Positions 9,198 through 19,336 of a stretch of DNA of 64,000 bases are shown one piece after another. Source of the stretch: an uncultured Clostridia bacterium (GTDB lineage Bacteria; Bacillota; Clostridia; Oscillospirales; Ruminococcaceae). Below the pieces are notes generated by a model that did not search any database, had not been told where the DNA came from, and saw only the letters and a program-made list of their open reading frames with translations. The stretch lies in assembly GCA_946567425.1 (NCBI GenBank), contig CAMNXF010000002.1, positions 62,001-126,000 of the forward strand, written 5' to 3'. Within the stretch, counting starts at the first letter, position 1. Each line of letters opens with the position of its first letter. Position numbers and translations under genes: made by a program.

Positions 9198-10517
9198 TTA
9201 TCGCTTCAGAGCCTTATCCAGATCGCCGAGCGCTCTTTCGGCAAGCGCCGCATACTTTCTCTGTTTGCCGTCCTTACCTCGGAATTCCTCGTCAAGCGGC
9301 GGCAGTATTCCCATATTGCTGCCCATAGGCTGAAAATTGCACTCCCAAGCGTGCGCCACATAATCGCTCAGCGCACCGAGCATTGTCGTCCTCGGGAACG
9401 TCAGCGGCTCTTTTCCGTCCAGGATATCCGCGAGCGCTCTGCCCGCCATAATCCCGCTTGCCGCGCTCTCGACGTAGCCCTCGACGCCTGTTATCTGTCC
9501 GCCGAAGAACACGTTCTCTGAGCCTTTGAGCATAAAATGCTCGTCCAGCAGACGCGGACTGTTTAAAAACGTGTTGCGGTGCATAACGCCGTACCGCGCG
9601 AACTCCGCGTTTTGCAGTCCGGGGATAAGCGAAAACACGCGCTTCTGCTCACTAAATCTGAGATTTGTCTGAAATCCCACGATATTATACAGCGTGCCCT
9701 CGGCGTTCTCCCTGCGGAGTTGAACCGCCGCAAACGGACGCGTTCCCGTGCGCGGGTCGGTAAGTCCGACGGGCTTCATACAGCCGTAGCGGACGCTGTC
9801 GTAACCGCGCTTCGCAAGCACCTCAACGGGCATACAGCCCTCGTAAACCTTTAATCCCTTAGCCTCGGACGGCACGTCAAACTCGTGAAGCGGCGCGGTC
9901 TCCGCGTTTACAAGCGCGTTGTAAAATATCTCGTACTCCTCGCGGTTCATCGGGCAGTTGACGTAATCCGCGCCGCCGTGGTCATACCGTGACTGCTCGA
10001 ACGCTATCGAAAAATCAATGCTCTCGGCGGTCACGATAGGCGCCGCCGCGTCGTAAAAGCTGAGATAGTCACCGCAGCGTCCGCGTATTTTGTCTGCTAA
10101 GCCGTCGCTCGTAAGCGGTCCCGTGCAGATTATCGCATTTTTGTCGGGAAATTCCGTGACTTCCACATACCTTACCGTAATTTTGGGGTGAGATCTCACG
10201 ACGCGCGTCACCTCGTCTGAGAATGCTGTTCGGTTCACCGCGAGCGCACCGCCGGCGGGCACGGAAGTTTTTTCGGCAGCCGCGCAGATCACCGAGCCGA
10301 GCCGCCGCATTTCCTCTTTCAGCAGACCGCACGCGCTGTCCGCTCTAGACGATTTCAGCGAATTTGAGCAGACCAGCTCCGCGAAGCCCTCGTATTTATG
10401 CGCGGGTGAATATTTATTCGGCTTCATCTCGTACAGCTCAACCGAAAAACCGCGTTGTGCAAGCTGCATTGCCGCCTCGCAGCCCGCAAGCCCCGCGCCT
10501 ATAACCTTAACCTTCAT
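9198..10517 (-). CDS. trmFO: tRNA (uracil-5-)-methyltransferase TrmFO
   Basis: FAD- and methylene-tetrahydrofolate-dependent enzyme making ribothymidine at tRNA position 54. 439 residues from the ATG at 10517. It opens MKVKVIGAGLAGCEAA (dinucleotide-binding GAGLAG), followed by YEMKPNKYSPAHK and ELVCSNSLKS, diagnostic for TrmFO. The frame stays open further upstream but would only duplicate the end of topA; the ATG overlaps the topA stop (ATGAAGGTTAA). Length matches the family (about 435-440). Confidence 0.96.
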   Translation of the reverse strand: MKVKVIGAGLAGCEAAMQLAQRGFSVELYEMKPNKYSPAHKYEGFAELVCSNSLKSSRADSACGLLKEEMRRLGSVICAAAEKTSVPAGGALAVNRTAFSDEVTRVVRSHPKITVRYVEVTEFPDKNAIICTGPLTSDGLADKIRGRCGDYLSFYDAAAPIVTAESIDFSIAFEQSRYDHGGADYVNCPMNREEYEIFYNALVNAETAPLHEFDVPSEAKGLKVYEGCMPVEVLAKRGYDSVRYGCMKPVGLTDPRTGTRPFAAVQLRRENAEGTLYNIVGFQTNLRFSEQKRVFSLIPGLQNAEFARYGVMHRNTFLNSPRLLDEHFMLKGSENVFFGGQITGVEGYVESAASGIMAGRALADILDGKEPLTFPRTTMLGALSDYVAHAWECNFQPMGSNMGILPPLDEEFRGKDGKQRKYAALAERALGDLDKALKR

Positions 10518-12609
10518 TGTTATCCTTTGCGTTGTCCAAAGGACGCTCGTATCCGCAGCCGTCCTTCTGGCAATATATCTTGCCGAGCCTGCCCGTTTTC
10601 TTGAACAAGCTCGAGCCGCACTGCGGACATTTTTCCTCAAGCGGCATATCCCATGTCATAAAGTTACAGTCCTTGAAATTCTCGCAGCCGTAGAACGGCT
10701 TGCCTTTCTTGGACTTTTTCAGCAGCATTTTCGCGCCGCACTTCGGGCACAAGCCCTTTGTCTCGGTGACTATCTTCTTCGTGAACTTGCACTCGGGGAA
10801 ACCCGAGCACCCGAGGAATTTTCCGTAAGGACCGATCTTGATGACCATATTTTTTCCGCACTGCTCGCAGATAATATCGGTAGGCTCGTCGGGCACCTTC
10901 AGGTGCTTGCCCTCCATGTCCTGCTCCGCTTTTTCGAGCGACTTCGCGAAGCCCTTGTAGAAGCCGTCGAGCGTCTCCACCCAATTCTTCGTGCCCTTTT
11001 CGATGTTGTCAAGGCTGGTCTCCATTTTTGCGGTGAACTTCACGTCAACGATATTGTTGAACTTCTCCTTAAGCAGCCCCGTAATTACTTCGCCAAGCGG
11101 CGTGGGCTTGAGCTGATTGCCGTTTTCGCGCTCAACATAATGCCTGTCGAGGATGGTAGATATCGTCGGCGCGTAGGTGGACGGACGTCCTATCCCGTTC
11201 TCCTCGAGTGCCTTTATCAGCGACGCCTCGTTGTACCTCGCGGGAGGCTGCGTAAAGTGCTGATTGCCGAGAACCTCTTTTGCATTCAGTTTCTCGCCCT
11301 TTTCAATCTTCGGCAGCGCGCCGCCCTGCTCCTCGTTGTCCTTGGACTCCTCGTAAAGCTTAGTAAAACCGTCAAATCTCACGGAATACCCGCTCGACTT
11401 GAACAGATAAGACTTCGCCGAAATATCGACCGATACCGTATCCATGATCGCGTTCGCCATCTGGCTCGCCATAAAGCGCTCCCAGATGAGCCTATACAGC
11501 TTATACTGATCGTTCGTGAGCGATTTTTTCACCTTTGCGGGCGTAAGCTCTACGTTCGCGGGGCGTATAGCCTCGTGAGCGTCCTGCGCGTTGCTCTTCG
11601 ACTTGAACGTCCTCGGCTTTTCGGGAAGATATTCCGCGCCGTATTCGTTCTTGATGACCTCGGCGGCGGCAGTTTTCGCCTCGTCCGAAATACGAAGACT
11701 GTCCGTTCTCATATAGGTGATAAGACCGACAGCGCCCATTCCCTCAACGTCAACACCCTCATACAGTTCCTGCGCGGTTTTCATCGTTCTCCGCGCCTGA
11801 AACGACAGCTTGCGGCTCGCCTCCTGCTGTAACGTCGAGGTCGTAAACGGCGGCGCGGGCTGCTTTTTGCGCTGCGATTTTTTCAGGTTCGTAACGATAA
11901 AATCAGCGTCCTTGAGGTCGTCCAGTATTTTGTCGGCTTGCTCCTTGTTGTCGATCTGCGCCTTTTGCCCGTTTATCTCCGTGAGCTTCGCCGCGAACAG
12001 CTTCTTCGACGATGCCGCCGAGAGCTTCGCGTCAATACTCCAGTATTCTGTGGACTTGAACGCGCGTATTTCCTCCTCGCGGTCGACGATAATCCTCACC
12101 GCAACCGACTGCACGCGCCCCGCCGAAAGCCCTCTGCGCACCTTCTTCCACAAAAACGGCGAGAGCTTATAGCCCACGATCCTGTCAAGGATACGCCGCG
12201 TCTGCTGCGCGTTTACAACGTCCGTGTCGATAGTGCGCGGGTGGCTCATACCGTACTGTACACCCGTTTTTGTTATCTCGTTGAACGTAACGCGGATCTT
12301 CGCCTTTTCGTCGATATTCAGCAAATGCGACAAATGCCACGCGATAGCCTCTCCCTCGCGGTCCGGGTCGGTCGCGAGATAGATAATGTCGCTCTCCTTA
12401 GCGCGCTTTTTCAGCTCCTTGATAACATCCGACTTGTCTTTCATATTAACGTACTGCGGCTCGAAATTATTGTCCACGTCAACACCGAATTTCGACTTCG
12501 GAAGATCGATTATATGTCCCGTGGACGCCATTACTTCATAACCGGCGCCCAGGTATTTTTTAACGGTTTTCGCCTTTGACGGCGACTCGAGAATAACCAG
12601 ATTTGCCAA
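10507..12609 (-). CDS. topA: DNA topoisomerase I (type IA)
   Basis: Relaxes negative supercoils through a 5'-phosphotyrosine intermediate. 700 residues: N-terminal TOPRIM domain (LVILESPSKAKTVKKYLG, then TDPDREGEAIAWHL), the catalytic-Tyr block GLITYMRTDS, and three C-terminal Cys4 zinc ribbons. I choose the TTG at 12609, which has GGAGG 9 nt upstream and begins exactly at the conserved N-terminus. An upstream TTG (12648) would add 13 residues that cover the SD. It is followed directly by trmFO, with an 11-nt overlap. Confidence 0.96.
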   Translation of the reverse strand: MANLVILESPSKAKTVKKYLGAGYEVMASTGHIIDLPKSKFGVDVDNNFEPQYVNMKDKSDVIKELKKRAKESDIIYLATDPDREGEAIAWHLSHLLNIDEKAKIRVTFNEITKTGVQYGMSHPRTIDTDVVNAQQTRRILDRIVGYKLSPFLWKKVRRGLSAGRVQSVAVRIIVDREEEIRAFKSTEYWSIDAKLSAASSKKLFAAKLTEINGQKAQIDNKEQADKILDDLKDADFIVTNLKKSQRKKQPAPPFTTSTLQQEASRKLSFQARRTMKTAQELYEGVDVEGMGAVGLITYMRTDSLRISDEAKTAAAEVIKNEYGAEYLPEKPRTFKSKSNAQDAHEAIRPANVELTPAKVKKSLTNDQYKLYRLIWERFMASQMANAIMDTVSVDISAKSYLFKSSGYSVRFDGFTKLYEESKDNEEQGGALPKIEKGEKLNAKEVLGNQHFTQPPARYNEASLIKALEENGIGRPSTYAPTISTILDRHYVERENGNQLKPTPLGEVITGLLKEKFNNIVDVKFTAKMETSLDNIEKGTKNWVETLDGFYKGFAKSLEKAEQDMEGKHLKVPDEPTDIICEQCGKNMVIKIGPYGKFLGCSGFPECKFTKKIVTETKGLCPKCGAKMLLKKSKKGKPFYGCENFKDCNFMTWDMPLEEKCPQCGSSLFKKTGRLGKIYCQKDGCGYERPLDNAKDNNEG

Positions 12610-12682
12610 AGGTATCTCCTCCAATTTGTATTTTATTTGGTACTGCAAAACCGAAAGTTTTCTTATGGTTTTGAACTGCCAA

Positions 12683-13447
12683 TTATTTTGATAACTCCCA
12701 AAGCAGCACGGACGCAGCTATTGCGGCGTTGAGCGATTCCGCGCCCTTTATGGGAATGTAGATCTTTTCATCGCATACTGCGGCAACCTCGGGCGATATT
12801 CCCCCGCCCTCGCTGCCGATGACTATCGCGGTCTTTTCGGGGAATTTCACCTCGCCGAGCCGTTTTGCGGTATCGTCGAGCATTGCGCTGTACACCGTGA
12901 AACCGTTCAGAACCCCCCGAAGCTCCGCCGCCGCGCAATTTACGAATGGTAGCCGAAACATGCTCCCCATTGACGCCCGAAGCGATTTCGGCGACCAGAC
13001 GTCCGCGCAGCCCGAAAGCAGCACCGCGCCGTCAATTCCGAAAGCCTCTGCCGTGCGTATAACCGTGCCGACATTGCCGGGATCCTGAACTCCGTCCAGA
13101 ACGACAATTCTCCGCGCGTCTTCCGCCAGATCCTCCGCGCGTTTCTCCACGACCGCAAACAACCCCTGAGGCGACTTCGTATCGGATATATATTCGGCTA
13201 ATTCATCGGTTATGCAAATTGACGAATCTGCCGCTTCAATAAGCAGCCCGAATGTTCGCGGATATTTTGCGGCAGCCTTTTGCGTGTACGCGGCGAACGT
13301 CGCTTTCAGCCCCGAGCAGAACAGTTCACCACAGAGATGATCTCCCTCGACCACAAAAACGCCGCGCTCGTCACGCATATTTTTTTCTCTGATTAGACTT
13401 CTGATCATCCGAACGTTCGCGTTCTTTCTCGACGATACTGTCTCCAT
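12683..13447 (-). CDS. TrmH/SpoU-family RNA 2'-O-methyltransferase
   Basis: 254 residues with the N-terminal substrate-binding domain (RMIRSLIREKNMRDERGVFVVEG) and a C-terminal knotted SPOUT methyltransferase. Motifs 1-3 are visible as LDGVQDPGNVGTVIRTAEAFG, IVIGSEGGGIS and SLNAAIAASVLLWEL. Family members methylate ribose 2'-OH in 23S rRNA or tRNA; which base is modified cannot be told here (RlmB-like is plausible). Such genes often lie near pheST and infC-rplT in Bacillota. It follows the rplT terminator, so it is probably a separate transcript. Confidence 0.9.
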   Translation of the reverse strand: METVSSRKNANVRMIRSLIREKNMRDERGVFVVEGDHLCGELFCSGLKATFAAYTQKAAAKYPRTFGLLIEAADSSICITDELAEYISDTKSPQGLFAVVEKRAEDLAEDARRIVVLDGVQDPGNVGTVIRTAEAFGIDGAVLLSGCADVWSPKSLRASMGSMFRLPFVNCAAAELRGVLNGFTVYSAMLDDTAKRLGEVKFPEKTAIVIGSEGGGISPEVAAVCDEKIYIPIKGAESLNAAIAASVLLWELSK

Positions 13448-13490
13448 ATTTCCGCTCCTTATCCGTTTTGCTCAACCGCCATATAATAGC

Positions 13491-13524
13491 GAAAATCTCA
13501 CGCCCTGAAACTCAAGGCGTGAGA
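13491..13524 (-). terminator. Terminator of the infC-rpmI-rplT operon
   Basis: Minus-strand hairpin with a 9-bp stem (13516-13524 with 13496-13504, TCTCACGCC / GGCGTGAGA), followed by TTTTC. It lies 10 nt after the rplT stop. Confidence 0.75.
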
Positions 13525-13533
13525 AACAAATCA

Positions 13534-13887
13534 TTACAGCGCCGCCTTAGCCTTTTCGGTAAGAGCGGTAAAGCCTGCCGCGTCATTGATAGCGATCTCG
13601 GAAAGCATCTTTCTGTTAAGCGTAACATTTGCTTTCTTCAAACCGTTCATAAACGTGGAATAATTCATACCGTTTGCCTTGCAGGCAGCGGAAATTCTTG
13701 TGATCCAAAGACGTCTGAAGTCTCTCTTTTTGAGCTTTCTGCCAACGTATGCGTACTGACCGGACTTCATTACCGCTTCCTTAGCGGTCTTGAACAGTCT
13801 GCTTTTGCCGCCCCAATAGCCCTTTGCGAGCTTTAAGGTTTTATTTCTTCTCTTGCGTGTAGCAAGCGCGCCCTTAATTCTTGCCAT
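13534..13887 (-). CDS. rplT: 50S ribosomal protein L20
   Basis: Assembly-initiating protein of the large subunit, and in Bacillota the repressor of its own operon through the infC leader. 117 residues, with the conserved opening [16 protein letters not shown] and [24 protein letters not shown] precedes the ATG. It is the last gene of infC-rpmI-rplT; a leader that could be its RNA target lies upstream of infC (14709-14904). Confidence 0.99.
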   Translation of the reverse strand: MARIKGALATRKRRNKTLKLAKGYWGGKSRLFKTAKEAVMKSGQYAYVGRKLKKRDFRRLWITRISAACKANGMNYSTFMNGLKKANVTLNRKMLSEIAINDAAGFTALTEKAKAAL

Positions 13888-13922
13888 TTCAGTTTCCTCC
13901 TATATCTTCTTAGCGTTCTCCA

Positions 13923-14120
13923 TTATTTGTACGGAATAAGGCTCTTTACCTGAGCGATATTTGTATCGTCCGCATATGCACCCATACGGAGACCTCTTTT
14001 ACGCTTGGTGGACTTCTTGGTAAGTATGTGACGCTTGTTGCAGTGCTGCATCTTTACCTTGCCGGTTCCTGTCAGCTTAAAGCGCTTTTTCGCGCCGCTG
14101 TGTGTTTTGATCTTAGGCAT
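13923..14120 (-). CDS. rpmI: 50S ribosomal protein L35
   Basis: Small basic large-subunit protein of 65 residues. [20 protein letters not shown] is the textbook L35 N-terminus. SD AGGAGG is present. It lies between infC and rplT as in nearly all bacteria. Confidence 0.99.
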   Translation of the reverse strand: MPKIKTHSGAKKRFKLTGTGKVKMQHCNKRHILTKKSTKRKRGLRMGAYADDTNIAQVKSLIPYK

Positions 14121-14168
14121 TTCAAATTCCTCCTTAATACTCTTAAAGTGCGCCGATAACGCTTAAAA

Positions 14169-14684
14169 TCACTTCTTCGGACTTAAAACGACCGCGTAAT
14201 TCCTGCCCTCGAGCTTTGAGGGCTTATCCGAGCTGCCGTACTCCGAAACGGCGTCCATGAACTTTTTCATCAATTCCTCGCCGAGATTGACGTGCGTCAG
14301 CTCGCGCATACGGCGGAAACGCACCGTAACCTTTACCTTGTCACCGTTTTGCAAGAACTTTATGGCGTTCTTCACCTTGATGTTAAAGTCGTTGGTGTCG
14401 ATGTTAAGGGACATCTTGATTTCCTTAACGTCTGCGGTTTTCTGGTTTTTCTTGGCTTCCTTTTCCCGTTTTGTCTGCTCGAAACGGTATTTTCCGTAGT
14501 CCATGATACGGCATACCGGAGGTTTTGCAGTCGGAGAGATCATTACAAGGTCGAGATCTGCGTCAAACGCCTTTTGTAAGGCATCCGCCGAGGACATAAT
14601 GCCCAGCTGCTCGCCGTCCGTACCGATGACCCGAATTTCCTTTTCGCGAATATCCTCATTGATGAGCTGTTCTTTCGTGCCGAT
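14169..14684 (-). CDS. infC: Translation initiation factor IF-3 with a non-AUG start (AUC or AUU)
   Basis: Prevents premature subunit joining and proofreads the start codon. From the internal ATG at 14597 the protein would lack the conserved beginning QLINEDIREKEIRVIG. That stretch is encoded in frame up to a stop codon (TAA at about 14714), but no ATG, GTG or TTG lies in it. The start must therefore be AUC at 14684 (171 aa, with AGGCGG about 10 nt upstream) or AUU at 14708 (179 aa). AUU/AUC starts are known for infC and let IF-3 repress its own translation. Both IF-3 domains are complete. Confidence 0.93.
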   Translation of the reverse strand: MGTKEQLINEDIREKEIRVIGTDGEQLGIMSSADALQKAFDADLDLVMISPTAKPPVCRIMDYGKYRFEQTKREKEAKKNQKTADVKEIKMSLNIDTNDFNIKVKNAIKFLQNGDKVKVTVRFRRMRELTHVNLGEELMKKFMDAVSEYGSSDKPSKLEGRNYAVVLSPKK

Positions 14685-14708
14685 TTTGAAGCACCGCCTT
14701 TCCGTAAT

Positions 14709-14904
14709 TACCTTTTATCTGAAAGAAATAAATTAAGCGTGAGCACACAACTCACGCTTAACATAAAAAACCTGTACGGTATATTCACATTAAACAACCG
14801 CGCCCGACTGTCCGTCCTCGGTTCGTTCGGCTTTCTTAACGACTGCCGTACAAACGCGCTCCGCGTCGGCGGGTGAGAGTGTGGTGGCTCTGCTTTACCG
14901 TAAC
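14709..14904 (-). promoter_or_regulatory. infC leader, probable L20-binding autoregulatory leader with attenuator
   Basis: About 200 nt of 5' leader. A 7-nt long-range pairing (TGTACGG and CCGTACA, + strand 14846-14852 with 14773-14779) is followed by a strong hairpin (11-bp stem, 14751-14761 with 14733-14743) and TTTATTTCTTT, a terminator. This architecture (long-range stem, then terminator before infC) matches known Bacillota L20 leaders, where L20 promotes termination. The family match is by architecture, not by alignment. Confidence 0.65.
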
Positions 14905-14933
14905 ATTATACACCATTCATTTTCATTTGTCAA
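14905..14933 (-). promoter_or_regulatory. Sigma-A promoter for infC-rpmI-rplT
   Basis: TTGACA (14928-14933 on the minus strand), 17-nt spacer, TATAAT (14905-14910): perfect consensus, as expected for a strong ribosomal-protein promoter controlled downstream by attenuation. Confidence 0.9.
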
Positions 14934-14960
14934 GGGGTTTTCCGAAAAAAATTAAAAATT

Positions 14961-16313
<1,353 letters not shown>

Positions 16314-16328
16314 TTACGGGCTTGACAT

Positions 16329-16357
16329 TTGAGATATTTTATCGTACAAAATATAAT
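16329..16357 (+). promoter_or_regulatory. Probable promoter for the small zinc-ribbon gene
   Basis: TTGAGA (16329-16334), 17-nt spacer, TATAAT (16352-16357). A better -35 (TTGACA at 16322) has an impossible 24-nt spacer. GGAGG (16376-16380) then stands 9 nt before the ATG at 16390. Confidence 0.6.
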
Positions 16358-16389
16358 CAAGAAACATTTTACAGCGGAGGTATCAAAAT

Positions 16390-16619
16390 ATGAAATGTCC
16401 TTTTTGTAATGAAGAAATGCAGTCGAGTTGCATAAAGGGCGACGGCAGAAGCAGCGTACTGTGGATCAAAAAAGACTCAAAAAAGACTTTTGGGATAAAC
16501 TGATAGGCAGATATCTGATAACATCCGCCAAACATACATTATGGAGCTTCACGATAGAGGCGGATTATTGCCCCAAATGCAAAAAAACGATTTTTGATAC
16601 CGATATTGTAAATCATTAA
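16390..16619 (+). pseudogene. Small zinc-ribbon protein, two frames joined only by a -1 shift
   Basis: The ATG at 16390 opens with MKCPFCNEEM but stops at 16503. The -1 frame then continues smoothly as DFWDKLIGRYL to YCPKCKKTIFD and stops at 16619. The joined product (about 76 aa) has one CxxC at each end, as in small DUF6487-type zinc-ribbon proteins. The frames meet at A-AAA-AAG (16479-16485), a classical bacterial -1 slippery heptamer. It may be a programmed frameshift, a one-base loss in an A6 run, or a base-calling error; sequence alone cannot tell. Function unknown. Confidence 0.6.
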
Positions 16620-16654
16620 ATTCCAGCAAGCGCATTTACATCAATGAACAATAA

Positions 16655-16690
16655 ACCGCGCGAGCCGAACAGCCCGCGCGGTATTTTTTA
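16655..16690 (+). terminator. Terminator after the small zinc-ribbon gene
   Basis: Perfect 8-bp GC stem ACCGCGCG/CGCGCGGT (16655-16662 with 16675-16682) followed by ATTTTTTAT. It separates this gene from the convergent pheT and may serve both strands. Confidence 0.85.
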
Positions 16691-19093
16691 TCTTCTCGCC
16701 GCTCCCAGCTTTTCGCCGAGCGCCGCAACGATATTTTCCATTTCCTTGTCAGCAGTCTCGTCGGTAACGTCAACGCCGTCCGCGAACGTTATCGCGAACG
16801 TGAGCGACTTCTTGCCGAAGCCGAGTTTTTCGCTCTCGAAATGGTCGAACAGACGAACCTCTTTTGCAAGCGCGCTCGCCCTTGCAATCTCGTCCTCGAT
16901 CTCCACACAGAGCGTATTCCTGTCGCAGACGAGCGACAGATCGCGCTTTACCGTTGCCTTTCCGTTGTCCGGCGCGAAACGTATCTCGCGCTTGTACAAC
17001 TCCTCAACAGCCGAGTAATTCAGCTCCGCGAGAATAATGTTGAGGTCGTTTTTCTTGCCCTCGGCGACGCTCAGCCCCTCGACTATCTCATAACGCAGCT
17101 TGCCGAGAATGCCTATTTTCACACCATTGCAGAAGATATCCGCGCAGATACCGGGGTGCAGCCATGCCTCTCTGCCGCGCTCAAAGCGGAACTTCAAGCC
17201 GTTCGCCGCCGCGAAGCTTTCCAGCGTTTCCTTGACGGTGAAGAAGCTCTCGTCCGCGCCGTAAGCGCCTATGCAGAGCGTTTTTCGCTCCTCGGGCTGC
17301 TCGATGAGCGGCAGCGACTTCGGCAAATAAACATTCGCAAGCTCGAAGAAACGCCCCGCTGCGTGGTCTGTCTTAACATTGTCCGCGATAACGTTTATCA
17401 TGCACGGCGACATGACCGTGCGCATTATCGAGAGATTGTCGGTTATCGGGTTCAGCAGCTCGATAACGGTGCGCCTTTGGTCGTTCTCGGGGAGCATTAT
17501 CATATCCAGCTCGCGTTTTGAGTACATTGCGAGCGTCTGCACCTCGTAATAGCCCTCGCCGCAGAGGAATTTCTTCGCGGCAAGCTCCTTGCTCTGGAGG
17601 AACGAAAGCCCGCCGTTCGTCACCTTTGCGCTGTCGAGGAACGTCGGCACGACATGCGAATAGCCGTACTCGCGGATAACCTCTTCGGCGATGTCCTGAT
17701 AATGCTCGACGTCGGTCCTCCAGCGCGGCACGGTAACGGTAAGCGTTTCGCCGTTCTCCGCAACGCCGAATTGCAGCGATTTCAGTATGCGGACTATCTC
17801 GGCTTGGGGAACTTCAATTCCGAGCACGGAATTTATCTTGCTCACGGTAACGTCGAACACGGTGTTTCCCTTGTCCTCGCCTGCGTTCACATCGATATGC
17901 GTTGCGCCTATATCCGCAATACCGAGCTTCTGCACGAGATGGAGCGCCCTCGCCATTCCGCGCTCCACGCCGTACTCGTCGACGCCCTTTTCGTAACGCG
18001 CGGCAGCATCGGTGTGCATACCGAGCGCACGCGCGGTCTTGCGGACGTTGTCGCGGCGGAATTTCGCGCACTCAAACAGCACCTCGGAGGTGGTCGGCTT
18101 TATCTCGGAGTTGAGACCGCCCATTACTCCCGCCAGACCTACTGCCTTTGCCTTGTCGCAAATCAGCAGATTGTCGGATGTGAGCACACGTTCTTTCTCG
18201 TCGAGCGTGGTGAGCTTCTCGCCGTCCTTTGCGCGGCGCACGATTATAGACCTGCCGTCGAGCGTGTCCATATCGAACGCGTGCATGGGCTGCCCTATCT
18301 CCAGCAGCACATAGTTAGTAATGTCAACAATAGCGTCTATCGACGAAAAACCACACACGGAAAGCCTGCGCTTCATCACCTGCGGGCTCTCGAAGTGACG
18401 CACATTATAGATGTAGTGACCGAGATAGCGCGGACAAAGGTCGGGGGCTTCAACGGTTATCGTCGTCTCGAGAGCGGTCTTGTCGGTGCATTCGTAGCTG
18501 TAATCGGGCTCTTTGAGCGGTCTGCCGAGGAACGCCGCGACCTCGCGCGCAATTCCCAGAACGCTCTGGCAGTCGGGACGGTTCGCGGTTATCGAAATAT
18601 CGAAAACGTAATCGTCCAGACCGAGCATCGTTTTGATGTCCTCGCCGACCTTAGCGTCCTCGGGAAGTATCAGTATACCGTGAACGTCCGCGCCCTTTAT
18701 CCAGTTTTCGTCAACGCCGAGTTCTCCGCCCGAGCACAGCATACCGTAGCTCATCATATCCGCCATTTTTCGCGGCGCAATCTCGATACCGCCCGGCAGC
18801 TTCGCGCCGACTACGGCAGCGGGCACCTTCGCGCCCTTGAACACATTGTCCGCGCCCGTCAAGATAACGTTGTCCGCACCGTATTCGCCGCAGTTGACGT
18901 GACAAATGTACAAATGAGTTCCCTCATACTTCTCGATAGAAGCGACCTCGCCGACGACTACCTTTTCAATGTCCTTGCCGAGATAGATAGTTTCCTCGAC
19001 CTCAAAACCGCTCCCGAACAGCTTGCCAACAAGCACGGAGGGCTGCTCCGTTATATCCACATAGTCTTTCAGCCAACTAAATAATATCTTCAT
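16688..19093 (-). CDS. pheT: Phenylalanyl-tRNA synthetase beta subunit
   Basis: Large subunit of the (alpha-beta)2 enzyme; it binds tRNA and carries the editing site. 801 residues from the ATG at 19093 (SD AAGGA), opening MKILFSWLKDYVDI. In order: the tRNA-binding OB domain (about 40-150), B3/B4 editing, B5, the catalytic-like core and the C-terminal FDX-ACB anticodon domain. In most Bacillota pheT directly follows pheS. Here about 1.3 kb of AT-rich restriction-modification DNA separates them, so pheT expression must cross that cassette or use another promoter. Confidence 0.97.
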   Translation of the reverse strand: MKILFSWLKDYVDITEQPSVLVGKLFGSGFEVEETIYLGKDIEKVVVGEVASIEKYEGTHLYICHVNCGEYGADNVILTGADNVFKGAKVPAAVVGAKLPGGIEIAPRKMADMMSYGMLCSGGELGVDENWIKGADVHGILILPEDAKVGEDIKTMLGLDDYVFDISITANRPDCQSVLGIAREVAAFLGRPLKEPDYSYECTDKTALETTITVEAPDLCPRYLGHYIYNVRHFESPQVMKRRLSVCGFSSIDAIVDITNYVLLEIGQPMHAFDMDTLDGRSIIVRRAKDGEKLTTLDEKERVLTSDNLLICDKAKAVGLAGVMGGLNSEIKPTTSEVLFECAKFRRDNVRKTARALGMHTDAAARYEKGVDEYGVERGMARALHLVQKLGIADIGATHIDVNAGEDKGNTVFDVTVSKINSVLGIEVPQAEIVRILKSLQFGVAENGETLTVTVPRWRTDVEHYQDIAEEVIREYGYSHVVPTFLDSAKVTNGGLSFLQSKELAAKKFLCGEGYYEVQTLAMYSKRELDMIMLPENDQRRTVIELLNPITDNLSIMRTVMSPCMINVIADNVKTDHAAGRFFELANVYLPKSLPLIEQPEERKTLCIGAYGADESFFTVKETLESFAAANGLKFRFERGREAWLHPGICADIFCNGVKIGILGKLRYEIVEGLSVAEGKKNDLNIILAELNYSAVEELYKREIRFAPDNGKATVKRDLSLVCDRNTLCVEIEDEIARASALAKEVRLFDHFESEKLGFGKKSLTFAITFADGVDVTDETADKEMENIVAALGEKLGAARR

Positions 19094-19132
19094 ATTATAA
19101 CCGTTCCTTTCCGTAGAAAACCTTGACACAAA

Positions 19133-19333
19133 TCAGGTTTTTAATTTAAGCTGATTTAATATCTCCTCTTTAACGGCGGGGATATTCAGCAATTCCGACA
19201 CGAAATACTTAAAATTGTCGTCAGCGTCGGATTTACGTTCGTTAATTACTTCCTCAAAACAGACACTTAAGACGGTTGGCGATAGCAAAGCGCAGTATTG
19301 CAGCGACTTAAACACAAGCCCCGAATTCAGCAT
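19133..19333 (-). CDS. Unrecognised 66-residue protein downstream of the HNH gene
   Basis: Not recognised. The ATG at 19333 stands 4 nt after the HNH stop, so the two are probably co-translated. The product is mixed hydrophobic and charged with no Cys motif. It may be the remnant of a larger protein from the same restriction cassette, or an accessory product. Base composition is AT-rich like the cassette and unlike pheT and pheS on either side. Confidence 0.45.
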   Translation of the reverse strand: MLNSGLVFKSLQYCALLSPTVLSVCFEEVINERKSDADDNFKYFVSELLNIPAVKEEILNQLKLKT

Positions 19334-19336
19334 TCC

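Noticed and set aside
16322-16357. TTGACA/TATAAT promoter with -35 at 16322
   Set aside because: The spacer would be 24 nt; TTGAGA at 16329 gives the correct 17 nt.
17654-19084. Long plus-strand open frame (476 codons) opposite pheT
   Set aside because: Antisense shadow of a GC-biased gene: no SD, Arg/His-rich composition, no motif. The same applies to long frames opposite smc (2856-4085), gpmI (58559-59788) and topA (10903-11832).
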